DNA of 64,000 bases from contig PYIU01000008.1 in assembly GCA_003415625.1 (NCBI GenBank), forward strand, positions 124,001-188,000, in the 5' to 3' direction. The notes under the pieces are model-generated. The model was not told the DNA's origin, ran no database searches, and was given only the letters and a program-made list of their open reading frames with translations. A program made the position numbers and the translations under genes. The stretch comes from Aquanectria penicillioides. Lineage: Eukaryota > Ascomycota > Sordariomycetes > Hypocreales > Nectriaceae. Below are positions 46,101 through 57,369 of this stretch, in pieces; the stretch's first letter is position 1; each line of letters starts with the position of its first letter.

Positions 46101-48170
46101 GGAGCTTTGAATCCGGACTACCCACTACTCTTCGATCTGCAAGAAATCGGCATAGTGTGGCCGCATAAATGAAGAGAGGAATTGATATTTCTGTAAGCTT
46201 CTGAACGGTTTTGTTTCCAGGCCAGTCGAGTGGTAATTTTCGGGATTCTGGTACCGATTTATTGTACTCGACTTTGAGTTTCGTGAGACTGTAATTTAGA
46301 AAGGTAGAAATATCATGCTGGATGACGTCAGACGGCATCTCATGCAAGACGAAATCTTGAAACGAGTTCTGAATATTGCTAAACCCAAGGCGAATTGGGA
46401 GCTCCGGTCTGCTAGTGAAGAAAATTCCCAATCTCGGAGATTTGAGGTTCTTCATTCGCGAGAAGAGGCGGATGATAAGTTTCGCATCTTCATCCCGGTC
46501 ACATTCATCAAGAGCATCTATGACAAATACCAAGATGCTCGGTTCAGAGCTCTTTTCATCGCCAAGTTCTTTTAGGGGCTCCATAATGAGCCTGTCGAAC
46601 TGCTCGTGGATCGTCTTATTGGCGATGTCGGGCTCGACCTCGAGAACATTCTTGATGCTAGCCTGGAGGAGCGGATTCTTCTGTGCCAGCTGTGCTGCGA
46701 TTGTCGTGAAAAACTTGGACAGGTGGCCCCGATCAGCCTCGCCTCTTTTGAAAAAGAAGCTGGCGCCAAGCTGGCCTGATGCTGCCCAATGCTGCGCAAT
46801 AGTACGGGAAATGGTGGACTTTCCCGTGCCAGCCATTCCATTCAACCAAAAGATACATTTAGCGTCTTCATCGCCCCCCACTGATATATGTACCGGAGGA
46901 GGTCTACCCGAGTATCCTTCAGGCAAGTTGCCTCGTCTCCTTCGACACTGGAGTCGAATGATGCCCCAATAGCAATTGGTAGACTATTGAAAACCATCTT
47001 TGTGCTATTGCAGGTTCGTTAGTTCTTAAAGGCGTATTTACATGTTGGTCCTTACTTCAGGTTAGTCACTTCTCGTTTTGTTTCAGATGATATGTTGCAT
47101 GCAGTTCTTAAAGTATCGCCAACTTGCCACATTGTAAGTAGGCAGATTTCAAAGATTTATTCATCAAACTTACGGTCCTGAATTGCATCGGCAACTCGCC
47201 TGGTTGCTTCAAGCTCTCGCTTTGGGATATAACCAACAAGTTCCACCGCAAATGCCGCTGCAGTCGCAGCAGCATAACGCTGCCAGCGGTCGTTCTTGTG
47301 CGAATCCGCGTAATCAGAAATGCCTCGAATCACGAGGCATGGGAAGTGGTCCATCAACCCCGCGGCTTCCATCTCGATACACAAACACTCATCCCCCACG
47401 ATCTCAAGAATTCTATCTCGAGTAGCAGCATTCTTAACCAGTGTATTTCCAGAGGCGATAATACCGTAGTGAACTTCCGGATCTGCAGTCTCTCGTGGGT
47501 CTCGCTGAGCTACCTTGGATTGCTCGCACATGGCACAAGTGGAACCTCCAATGTGATTATAGTCAGATACAAACAGGCGGTCATTCTCTACTCCTGGATG
47601 AGCATAGTTGCTCCGAGGACTCTTCATGCGTGGATAAGCTTCCCACATCGACTCAAGTAAGTCCAAGAACTTTGGTGCTTCAAACTCATGCTGGGCTTGC
47701 AACTTGGCTAATGCGCCGAGAAGGACTTGGGGCGGCTTTTGAAGTGACCCCTTTCGTTCCCAGACTTGATTCGACCGTGCTTTACCCAGATCATATTGGA
47801 CCACGCCCCCTGTCATCCCTGGCTGGCTGACCACAACATCGCCCAGCCGAATGTCTTGCTCAGGTCGAGGGACTCCACCTCCGATGCCCACGAGCAAGCC
47901 GATTCGGATATGGGGTAGAGAGGAGATCAGATTCGATGCCGTAGTAGCGGCAGCAGCAATACCATATATGCCTGCCGGAAGAGAAGCGATGACAATGTTA
48001 TGATCTGCTATGCGGCCCCATGTGTACGAGTTTGTGTCGGTCGGATGGTGGTCAAAGCCTTCGGGTATGTCGTGACGTTCATCTAGCAGTGCAGTTGCTG
48101 CTGCGCGTTCAATAGGTAGCGCCGCGATCCAGCCTATAGTGTAAAACTCAGGGCTAGAAAGCTGCAACAT
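43186..48170 (-). CDS. NLR-like STAND protein: PNP_UDP - NACHT - WD40, one-base frameshift
   Basis: Exons 48170-47174, 47122-47056, 47004-45418 and 45372-43186 encode about 1612 residues. The N-terminal effector (about 1-330) is a purine-nucleoside-phosphorylase-like domain with YTIGWIAALPIE, GLLVGIGGGVP, IRLGDVVVSQP and CIEMEAAGL. The NACHT domain follows, with P-loop WLNGMAGTGKST, VFVIDALDECDRD (Walker B) and IFFTSRPELP. The C-terminal 700 residues are about 12-14 diverged WD40 repeats ending in variations of RLWR and RIWR. The frame breaks once, just before the P-loop, at the C6 run 46874-46879 (G6 on the coding strand): with one more G, RVDLLRYIYQWG continues into GDEDAKC. Such proteins act in fungal non-self recognition and programmed cell death. 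Related bacterial PNP effectors cleave ATP. ATG 48170 is used because the longer frame begins at GTG. Confidence 0.9.
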
Positions 48171-49851
48171 GGTTGCGCCCAGGCTTGCCGCTGCGGTGCG
48201 AATGGATGCCCAAAGAGCAGGTCTCAACAGAAGCAGCTTTTGACCAAGTGTGGGGGGTGAAACTTGTCTTCCCTCGGCTGCGCCACTCACTACCTGTGTT
48301 GGCAGAAATTACGAATGCTTTATACCGCCGATTGGTTGGTTGAGGAGTAGGCTGAGAGAATATCGACGCCGTCCTGTGGGTGTTAGGCTCCAGGTATTCT
48401 GGCTTGCCCAGCCTTGCCAAACCCGATAGCTAAGCTAAGGATGCGCGAATTAATAATAAAGGGTGGCGCGCAACCTGGATCAAAAACTATTAGCACACGA
48501 GAAAATGCATGCAGAGTCTAGCGACAACACTGACAAGGCGCGAAACACTGGCTAGACTACGAATGTGCCAGTTGTGAGGCCGCATGGGTTGGGTCGTGTT
48601 GTCCATCCCTGGCACTCGAAAAGGCAGTCAGGATACGAAATTAGCCTTTTCCTCCTAATGGCTTGTTGAAAGCTAGTCTAACAGTTGATAATTGCTGCGC
48701 TTGTACTGATTCAACAAAGCATCGCGAGCCGCATTCTATTTTCTATACGTCGTGTCGCAGCTCAGATGGTATCCCAAGGCGTGCACTTGAAAAAATGGCA
48801 CATGCGCTGTCTCGATTAAAGTTGATGGCTCCCTTCCTGGTTATCCTTTTTAGGTTGTGCGCATAGGACCTAGTCTAAAACTGAGCGTGACCTGTTATCT
48901 TTCTGATTTTTTGTCTATGCTCTCCAGGAACCGTCTTCATTTGTCGCTAGGTTGGTGATATCTATCGAACTAAAAACACAACAGGAGATAGGAAAAACGT
49001 CAAATCATGCGAAATACGGACACTTGCTGAAAATAACCGCCCAGGCCCATGACAGTAGACAGCTCTTGGTATCCGTTTGGGGGTCCAAGTTCTCTTCCTT
49101 TGCAACCCACTCGTACCATGCTCCCTTCAGTTTGGAATCGGTGGTATTATCCACCATGGCGATGGGACCGAGATGAAGAGGAAGAGAGAACATTAACTGG
49201 TCATACAACTGTGTTGAAGCTGTGGGTGCGTACATGGTCGTGTATATTTGCGTCTCCCTCAGCTTAGGATGGCTATGGCTGTCACAAAAGCAGCTGATAA
49301 TTAAAGTGAAGCTTAGAGCTTCGTGTCCGTCCGCCTGAGAGCCCAACGGAAGTAAAACGAGATTGCAAGTCCAGCCCTTTCCCGAGGCGGAATATGCGAC
49401 AGGTGAAATAGTGTCAATCCAGAGAGCTGCCCTGGCAAATCAGAAGGGCTTGGGAAACACCCAGTTCATCGAAATGGCTAATCGGCGAGAGCAAATGCGC
49501 GTCAGCCCAGGAATGTCGGTATTGATCATTGGACAGCCCACAAGCAACGCGCGCAGCGTGCTGCAATGTGCTTTGCGGCTGAAAAAATGGATTGTTGGGG
49601 GCATGAAAACGACCCTGTAGGATAGATAGCCATCATAAAAATAAAAATCTAAGCTATCGACAATAAAGTGCGCTTGACATGAATGAAATAGATCATTGCT
49701 CAGGGAGGTGTTCGAGCGAAAGTAAAGCTATTCGAATTATTTTCACACAGTGTGATACAAAGCATAATTATCAATATGCCTTATCCCATCAACTAAGTTC
49801 CTCTAAGTCCCAACCCGATATTGTACATGAAGATCAATGACAAAGTCCAAA
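48171..49851. other. 1.7 kb intergenic: NLR promoter and downstream flank
   Basis: This region lies upstream of the NLR (minus strand) and downstream of the DUF7136-like gene (minus strand). An 85-codon frame at 49363-49620 has no recognisable domain and is not called. No transposon or repeat was recognised. Confidence 0.35.
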
Positions 49852-51037
49852 TTATATTAGCAAAACGCCTAGTAGAACAGCCCCAAAGCTAGCCCAGATA
49901 ACCGTTGAACGCACCCGAACGCCAACGCTACTCTCTTCATTCCACTTGGGATATAGATAACGACATGAATTGTTGCCGTGCACTTTGGTGACATCGGGCC
50001 ACACTGCCGTAGTTGGACATGAAGCAGTCTCAAGCATTTTCGATGTCACCGCAGCCTCCAATGTCGGCCCAGTACTTACGTTCAGAGCCCCCTCCGACGT
50101 ATCCTCGCTAACCACCAAGCAATGATCGGACGTCGGCTTTCCTTGTATTTCTTTGGGAGTTTTCATATAATCCGAGAATCGAATCCTTGCCAGTTCAATT
50201 GAATCTACAGTCATATTTGGTAGACTGCCATTCGATGCGGTGGAAAACTTGATTGAACCGCTTTTCCAATAGTTCCCGTAGTCGCCCTTGGGATAGCATT
50301 CCTGAGGTATCGATACTCTCCACTCAAGGGACCATTCGGTAGCTGAAGAATTAACAACCTCTTTGCTACCATAGATGTAGTAACATGGTTCCACAGCAGG
50401 ATCCATGTGTCCTGAGGTGTAACCGCCAGGATTCAAGCCTGAAAAGTCTCTGCTTTGAAAATCACCGGAACTAGTAGTGCCCTCCATGAGCCAGCCCATG
50501 TTGAATCCATATGGCCACAGTGCAACTGCGCCACTTAGGGCGAGGACGATTGGAAAGGGATAAATAGGGCGATATGTTTCATTTGGGCGTGGGAATACAA
50601 GTGCAAGCTCTAGATCAATCGGAAATGGTGATTCGGCTCTCTTCTCCTGGTGCGGCAGGCCATCTGCAGCAGATAATCCAGAAATGATATTACTAGAGTT
50701 CCAATCAGTATGCAGACTCGGAGGGATTGGGGCAAGCCTGAGAATAAAGAGAGTTCATGGTTTCAACATACACAAAGATTAGAAGCAGTCTCATTGCGGT
50801 TGTGCGAATCCGTTGGAAGCCAAGATACCGGGCTCAAATTCCATATAGGGAAAACTGGAGACACGATGATGGTAGCAGATTGGTAAATCCCTCTGTAGTT
50901 ATGCTGTCAATGTGCGTGTGTGAATAGTTTGTGAGTTGCTACTTGGACTGAATATATATCATGGAAGCGGAGGCACCAACCGTACCAAGGTACCAGAGCA
51001 GGCTAGCGGTGGCAAGGGGCGGCCGAAGCCAAGACAT
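49852..51037 (-). CDS. Secreted, C-terminally anchored protein of the DUF7136-like family
   Basis: The main exon 50737-49852 (295 codons including stop) carries the family's opening PFPIDLELALVFPRPNETY followed by PIYPFPIVLALSG, then WSLEWRV and several N-glycosylation sites (NSSA, NGSL, NMTV, NVST, NNSC). It ends in a hydrophobic tail (STVIWASFGAVLLGVLL) of the type replaced by a GPI anchor or used as a membrane anchor. A separate signal-peptide exon is likely around 51037-50950, starting MSWLRPPLATASLLWYLGT, with an intron ending at the AG before 50737. The exact donor could not be fixed. It is expected at the cell surface or in the wall. Biochemical function of the family is unknown. Confidence 0.65.
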
Positions 51038-52622
51038 GACTTGGCCTTCATACGAGCGAAATAAAAATAGTTCAACCTGCCTAACTCGTATAGAACCAGT
51101 TGCACTACGGCGAACTAACGTATTTCGCAGCACATGGACCGTTTTTATGATAATGGCATGCTTAAAAACAACGCAAATCTGCAAATATTAGGGTAAATTG
51201 AGATATTGAGTCGAACAATCAAGTTGCCCAATGTGCTAATACGTTCATACAGCCTGGTTTGCTTGGTACCGAAAGCCGAACTCTCTAGAGAGTCTGCGGC
51301 GCAATATTCGATCATTGCTAATGTTTAGTCAGGCAGTCAAAGAACTCTCTAGCGCCCACTGCTCAATCACCAGCTAACAGGCTAGAAATGATGCTAGCGC
51401 AATGACGAGATTAGCCGAGGAGCACTATTGAAGCGCAGTCGCCAATATGCACTAGATCAAATGGGAGATTCAACATTGACCCTGAGGTGTGGAACAACCA
51501 TTATTCAGTCTATGTCAATGAGTCACCGGCTGATAAAAGTGCGAAGAAAGAAGCAAGGGGTTAGAGGACAGCTTGGGATGAAGATTGCTAAGGAAATTCA
51601 GCGCTCAACTTGAATGGGGTGAATTCACAGTCGCTAGCAATCCTCGAGGGCCACTACTAAGCTTAAGATATCAGTGATACATCGGGTTGCTACTTGTGAA
51701 TTGTAAACTTTCGCATAATAAATCGTGTTCCATTTTGGAAGCTGCCAAATGGATGTTCTGGCGTGTTCTGGAAACGGTTGAGAAGAGAACAATCACACTT
51801 CAGAACACCCAGTTACGCATGACAAATCCGGGACTAGAAGCTCGGCTTCCGGTAAGACCGAGCCCGGCATTAAATCTAGGTCGAAGGGAATGCTTACCTG
51901 TTACATTGACGTTAATGTAAGGAAAATTATGATCTTTACTGTAGTTTTGATGATTATTGAGACGGAAGAAGCTTCAACTTAGGGTTCAATCCCCGCTGCA
52001 AAATGCCACTAGCCTATTGTAAGTGCATGATATGTATGTAACCTTGGCGAGATAAAGTTGAGAGAATAAATATGGGCCAAAGACAGAGCTGAGATCGAAA
52101 AGCAGGGTCAAAGTCTTGCATGTTTCAGAACCGGTTACGTTGCCTCGGATGTAGCACGACGTCGCTCCTGATAAATAGCTTGTCCCAGGCTCCGTCAGCT
52201 TAGCTGCTGTCAGAGTCAGGCGGTGATAAGAAGCTACTGCATACCGAGGGCCAGGGCAATGTCCATAATCACACACGATAAAGTGCATTGAATTGTTGTT
52301 CACAGAGGGACAAATATATTGAAGTATCGTTTTCGCGTGAATATTTCCAAACTCCAGAGGTAAGAGTGAATGAATTCTTGATGAACACCAAATCAAGGGC
52401 GGGTGGCTTGGTGCTGTACTCCCCGAATCCCTGCACAATGCATGTGCTGGACGCCACTAATAACTGACGCGGGTTGGGCCAAAACCTGAGTTTGCAGAAC
52501 AAAGAGTCACTTGACCAGGCTGAAAAGTAGAAATATCTTAGCTCACTGCGATGCGTTCCCAGTTGGCAACCCATCCTCTCACAATTCATCAACACTTTCC
52601 CTTTTTCCCTCCCTTCAAAAAT
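51038..52622. other. 1.6 kb intergenic, no gene seen
   Basis: Several short frames (51428-51613, 51687-51920, minus 51986-52652) have no domains. ACTCTCTAG occurs twice near 51280 and 51345, once as part of the palindrome CTCTCTAGAGAG, and may be a small decayed repeat. The last 60 bases are pyrimidine-rich and form the leader of the PARG-like gene. Confidence 0.35.
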
Positions 52623-53627
52623 ATGTCTTTGTACTTTGGCCCTTGGGGACAATCTCAGTCCTCGTCACAAAGAACCACAAACCAACGTGCTTTTTCATCG
52701 CAAAACCGACAAGGCCCCAGAATGTCCGAAGCAGAGCGCCGCAGGGAAGTGCTCAAGGCGACAGCCGAAGAGACGCTGAACGTCCTGCCAGATGTGCTGG
52801 GCCAACTCCAGACCGCTGGAGCCGCGAGCAGTTCGAGAAAATACTCGACTGACTCGCTGCACCGACTCGACCCCAACTACTGCCCTTCATATCCGAAGCC
52901 CGCCACCATCAGAGTTGTCAATAGTGACACGCTGAACGCGGCCATCGAGTTGTCAAACATGACGAGGACCGATAGCCCGGGCCCGCGATCCATCAACCCG
53001 CAGCCGCTCATTGTCAACTTCGCCAACGCCCAGAAGCCCGGCGGAGGTTGGCTCAACGGACAGGTTGCCCAGGAGGAGGCGCTGTGCTACCGCAGCTCGC
53101 TGGCGCAAAGCCTTCACCGTCGGCTCTACCCTCTGGCCTGGGACGAAATCATCTACAGCCCCTACGTGCTTGTCGTGCGAGAGGACATGGCCAAGGGCCA
53201 CCGGCTGTACCAGGCGCCCCCAGAAGACTTGCCCGTTGTCAGCTGCGTGACCGTCGCAGCGCTTCGGCAGCCAAAAGTGCACACTTTTGTTTTGAACCGC
53301 ACGTCCTCGTCCCATGGGTCTGGCTCTGAGCCCCGCGAGAAGCACGTCTTTGAAAGTGACAAGGATCGCAGCATCACCAAAGCGAAAATGAGACTGACGC
53401 TGCGCGCTGCTGCCTACAGACGCCATTCCTCGCTCGTGCTTGGGGCTCTTGGATGTGGCGTCTATGCAAACCCACCTGAAGACGTTGCTCATTGTTGGCT
53501 CGAGGTCCTAAAGGAGGATGAGTTTGCCGGGAACTGGTGGAAGGAGGTTTGGTTTGCCGTTTACGATCCCAGAAACGAGGGCAACTATGAGGTTTTTGAC
53601 CAAGTGCTATCTGGGTGCAAGGTCTAG
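52623..53627 (+). CDS. Microbial-type PARG-like ADP-ribose glycohydrolase (DUF2263/TIGR02452)
   Basis: An intronless ORF of 334 residues from ATG 52623; an in-frame ATG 72 nt upstream is less likely because the conserved part starts later. The PARG/macrodomain signature is complete: NFANAQKPGGG at residues about 131-141, then GQVAQEEAL with the catalytic Glu pair near 149-150, and YRSSL. ADP-ribose-pocket segments YSPYVLVVRED and VLGALGCGVYANPPEDVA follow. The enzyme would cleave poly- or mono-ADP-ribose in cytosol or nucleus. The GC-rich coding sequence contrasts with the AT-rich flanks, and the single exon fits a bacterial-type protein. About 1 kb downstream lies a PARP-like transferase, so the two could form a writer/eraser pair (inferred). 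Confidence 0.85.
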   Translation: MSLYFGPWGQSQSSSQRTTNQRAFSSQNRQGPRMSEAERRREVLKATAEETLNVLPDVLGQLQTAGAASSSRKYSTDSLHRLDPNYCPSYPKPATIRVVNSDTLNAAIELSNMTRTDSPGPRSINPQPLIVNFANAQKPGGGWLNGQVAQEEALCYRSSLAQSLHRRLYPLAWDEIIYSPYVLVVREDMAKGHRLYQAPPEDLPVVSCVTVAALRQPKVHTFVLNRTSSSHGSGSEPREKHVFESDKDRSITKAKMRLTLRAAAYRRHSSLVLGALGCGVYANPPEDVAHCWLEVLKEDEFAGNWWKEVWFAVYDPRNEGNYEVFDQVLSGCKV

Positions 53628-54685
53628 GACTCTGGGATTGGTAAAGTAGTTCGACCGGTTACGATTTGAGGAACTAGGGCTATTCGGAAGTTTCCATGGT
53701 ATGGGGTGCTATCTTGGCGTAAGGTCTAGCTCGGTCCAGGTTTAGTAAAGTCCATTTGCAGTTTTAAACATGATTGACATGAAATGAAATCCTTTGCATT
53801 TTGAACCAATTATTGCAAACATTATTTTTGAGTGATTCTGAGCCCCGTCAAGAGTCTATCCAGTAACCACAGACCAGAACGGTTCTTGCACCCCCCAACC
53901 GGAGCATGATCAATGGCATTGCTTCTCCTAACCTATCATTGACATGCGGTTCTAACACAGATATGCAAGCTTCAAGATAGCCCAAATACGTGGCATTCAG
54001 AAAGTCGTTTACTGAGGCGAAAGTGCAAGTCGGCTTTTTCAACTGCCCTCGCTTCGCAGAAATGGGCACGCACGCCCATTCATTCACTCAGCAAGACGTC
54101 CCAGTTGCAACCTGATTCACAACGCATTAAGCGACTCTCGCATTTAAGTCGCCCTGAATGTGATTCATAGGCTATCGGATGCCGCCATTTGCCCGTGGCG
54201 AGTTGCAGTGTTGACGTCGCGGTAGTGATTTGGTGATTTGGAGATGCAAACTGTAGCCTCATATAACGGGAAGTCCTATCGCGATGAAGGATGTTGAGAA
54301 ATTTTTAATCCAATAACCATCAACACCATTCACAACATGGTCGTTTACCCTGTTCCCTAAAAAGCATCTTTCATCATCCCTCATTAAGACTATGACACTT
54401 CTTGCAAGCCTTGGTAGTCATTCGTTACCCTGAGCTCCGTCGTCCCCACCAACACTAACACAAATTGACGTTTGTCATCGTGAGCCCTAGTTACCAGATT
54501 ATCTTTTTTTTTTTTCCTTTTTCACAATCGCCATGCCTGTGGTATTTTATCCATCTATAATGCTTGGAGATACATATCCTTATCCGTCTGCCAGAAATAC
54601 AATCGGTTGAAAAAAGGCGACTCCGAGTACCTCTTTTGTAAGTCTGCTTAAACTGCTCACCGCCACCCTGAACTAACGCAGCTAG
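53628..54685. other. Intergenic and unresolved 5' end of the PARP-like gene
   Basis: No complete gene is seen. An ATG at about 54533 (MPVVFYPSIML) and a frame ending at a GTAAGT donor near 54638 may be the first exon of the PARP-like gene. A TGA interrupts that frame and the exon could not be joined with confidence. A T-rich run lies at about 54502-54520. Confidence 0.3.
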
Positions 54686-55507
54686 GTAGATAAAAGAAAG
54701 TTTGATGACGGTTGGAAACATCCTGGGAAAAGCGCCGAGGTGAAGGAGATTTATTTCGCTGATACTAAAGATTTGCTGACCTCACACCGTGGGGTTCGTT
54801 TTGGTCGCTACATGTAAGGTCCAGATGAGATGTGGCAATGGATGTGAAGCTAATCGGACAAGGGCATCCAACGGTGGAAAGTTTCGAACCCTTTTCCACG
54901 GCGCTCAACGAGCGTGTTTTGTTGGCGACTCTGGCGATACTCTGAAGCCATGCTCGAACGACGAATGCTGCATTTGTGGTATCCTCAACAATTCATTCAA
55001 AATCAAATACGCCGGTTAGTATCAAGATTTCATTTCTTTGCCGCAGTTCTGACACTATGGGGGTGATCACTCAGAGAGTGATGGTATGTTTGGTTCGGGA
55101 ATCTACACGAGTTCCGCGTCCTCAAGTAAGCCAGCGCCGCCCACTTTCAGTTATCGAAGGATTCCCTGACTGTGCGATTTTTTAGAGGCCGATATATATG
55201 CCAAGAACCACCACATTCGTTCTGAGTTGCATGCCATGATAATTTGCCGGGTAATCAGTAACCGGCCACAGTGTTTATTTGAAGCAGGCAATGGCAGGAT
55301 TGGCCCAGATCGCGGGTATGACAGCGTAGGTCACTCTTATCGATCTTTGAGGGCAGAGTTTAACTAATGCACCTTTTCTAGGTTGAAGCAGTGACATCGG
55401 ATTATGGCGGAGCCGTTAAGTACCCGGAAACCATTGTGTACCGTGAAGATGCCATCGTCCCCGTGGGCGTAATTATTTACACACGACAAGGGTGGGATGC
55501 TTATTAG
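54686..55507 (+). CDS. PARP-like ADP-ribosyltransferase domain protein, 5' end unresolved
   Basis: Four or five exons can be joined: 54686-54813, 54863-55018, 55047 to about 55114, the exon starting with AGGCCGAT near 55185, and the last exon to 55507. Readable motifs are FDDGWKHPGKS, TLFHGAQRACFVG (the H-G of the PARP H-Y-E triad), CSNDECCICGI, FGSGIYTSSASS/KADIYAK (Tyr region) and YPETIVYREDAIVPVGVIIY (C-terminal strands). These are the marks of the small fungal PARP-like family. Joining exon 2 to exon 3 needs one extra G at the G5 run 55059-55063 if the donor after GGTTA is used, so this frame is less secure. The start codon was not found. It would add ADP-ribose to proteins. It lies 1.06 kb behind a PARG-like hydrolase. 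Confidence 0.65.
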
Positions 55508-55770
55508 CTATCATCAAATACTCGCAAGTTGTGAAATAAGAACAAATATTTTGTTCATTTCTCATCAAACTAATGATTTTGCTCTCTTATGAAGCCATTC
55601 AGCGCACGGGAGAAGTGATTGTAAATTCTGAAGCTGAAGTCACCATGTGCTGCACAGGTCCATATTTGTCAGTCAATATAAGTAGTCTACCTCATGGGCG
55701 GTGTTACAAATGTACAATTATTCTCGTGCCCAGCAGCATCGACGATTTCAGTGATAAATATATGTCTAGT

Positions 55771-57369
55771 CTAAATATTTACCGGAAACTTCCCCCTCGA
55801 CTGCCCGCCATACTTGCAAAAGAGAATTGGCACCGGTGTAAATGCAAGAGTAACGAATCCCAGAACACTGTTTCCCCAACCCAAGCCATCGCTTTTATAC
55901 AGGGGATCTGCAGCCAGAGCCAAGAACGCACCGGAGGCATTTCGAACCAGCGTAGTGGCCGCCAGAGCCGAAGCTCAACCCTGGGGCCCAAACATGTCCA
56001 TCATGTAGTCTAGAGCTGCGCCGAAGATGTAACTATCATGACACCAAGGCCGATGATGGGCACGATCCAATGCACTGCATATTCAGCAGTCCAACCGTAC
56101 CAGAACATGCCGACAGGGACAGATGGGCCAAGCCAAATCATCAACAAGAGGCGGGGTTCTGGCCCGCCGTTTTCTCGCAGCAGCCTGTCGCTGAGTGCAG
56201 CAAACACCTGGAGGCCGATGCCACAGCCCAGCCCAATTCCCAAGTAAGCCAGCCCCGAAATGCCAACGCCCCAGCCGTAAGTGTCTGAGAAGACGGCTGA
56301 GTAGATAAGTGAGGCCAAAGACAAGGGCCATATAGATGCCCATGAGGAATACGACAGGCGACAAGAGTAACATGCGAATAGGCCGGATCAGCGCATGCGC
56401 AACAAGCTGCCGATATGGGACATGCTTGACACGGGCGGGAGGACGCAGTTCGGGATTGCCAGTCTCCTTTCGCAACCTGGCTGCTTTGCTGGAGAGAATC
56501 ATAGTGGCATTGGTCTCGCGCATCGTGGCTATTGCTATCGCCGTGATGACGCCCGACTGCACGGCAAGTTGACTGTTAGCATTTCCGTCCCCACAGAGGA
56601 GGAGATACTTACAAAAATAATCACTATGTAAGAAGTCCACCGCCAGCCCAATGCCTCCGTCACGAAGCCGCCGATTATGGGACCGAGGACAGGGCCAAGG
56701 AGCGGACCTGCAATAAACATTGTTGTCGCGGCACCACGCTCCTCTCTTGGTAACAGGTGAGCGATGGTGCCGCCGCCACATGCCATAAATGAAGCCGCGC
56801 AGGCACCACAGAGGAAGCGAAAGACGAGGAAGATGGCTGCGCCAGTGCTACGCGGGCATCCAACCGTGCAGGCTACATACAGCGTGCTGCTGACTCGGTA
56901 TATAGTCATTTCCGATAAGGGCGCGAAGAGCAAAGGGCCCATTGAAGCGCCCAAAGATGGGATCGTTACCGCCAATGTGGTGACTATATTGTTGGTCACG
57001 CCAAATTCTGCAGCTAGTGATGATGCGCCCGGCGCGAACATAGTTGTAGAGATGTTGCTATGCACCGAGTCAGTAAGCTGAAGAGGTTCGACAGAAATTA
57101 AATGGAGTTACTTGCGAGTAGAGGACCGAAATGCTGACAAGCCCAACGTTGAGCATCTTTCAAGTCCTAGGCCAGTTACGCGGGTTCACAGGGTCGGCAG
57201 GGCCGTCCCAGTCGACAACATTCGGGTCAGCGGTTGGATCATCACCAGGGTTCTTCTCACCAGTAAATGGACTGTTTATAGCTTCTCCAGTGTCTGCGCC
57301 AACGATTTTGGCCTCATCACTGTCAACTTGTATCTCGTTTCTTTCTTTAACGCTGTGGTCCCAAGGCAA
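55771..57369 (-). pseudogene. Decayed DHA1-type MFS drug transporter
   Basis: Fragments on the minus strand follow a standard fungal DHA1 transporter in order: VDWDGPADPVNPRNWPR, then MLNVGLVSISVLYS, TMFAPGASSLAAEFGV, FRFLCGACAASFMACGGG, GPLLGPVLGPIIGGF-WRW, MALVFGLTYLL, GISGLAYLGIGLG and a C-terminal ASALAATTLVRNASGAF. Several lesions are present. There is no ATG ahead of the first block. A TGA at 57162-57160 stands where relatives have Trp (NWPRT-stop-KML). The first intron cannot be spliced in frame. A frameshift falls after LTYLL, another after GLGVMI, and a further TGA lies before ASALAA. A normal intron (GTAAGT to GCAG, about 56615-56565) is still recognisable. It is divergent from a decayed Zn2Cys6 gene, so the pair looks like a dead transporter-regulator module. 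Confidence 0.8.

Noticed and set aside
49363..49620. 85-codon plus-strand ORF near the NLR promoter
   Set aside because: No recognisable domain and no splice partners; length is within chance expectation.
51270..51360. CTCTCTAGAGAG and ACTCTCTAG repeats as a small transposon
   Set aside because: Only a short palindrome and one partial copy are present, with no terminal inverted repeats of useful length or target duplication.
52953..53492. 179-codon minus-strand ORF opposite the PARG-like gene
   Set aside because: Antisense shadow in GC-rich coding sequence; arginine- and alanine-rich with no family resemblance.
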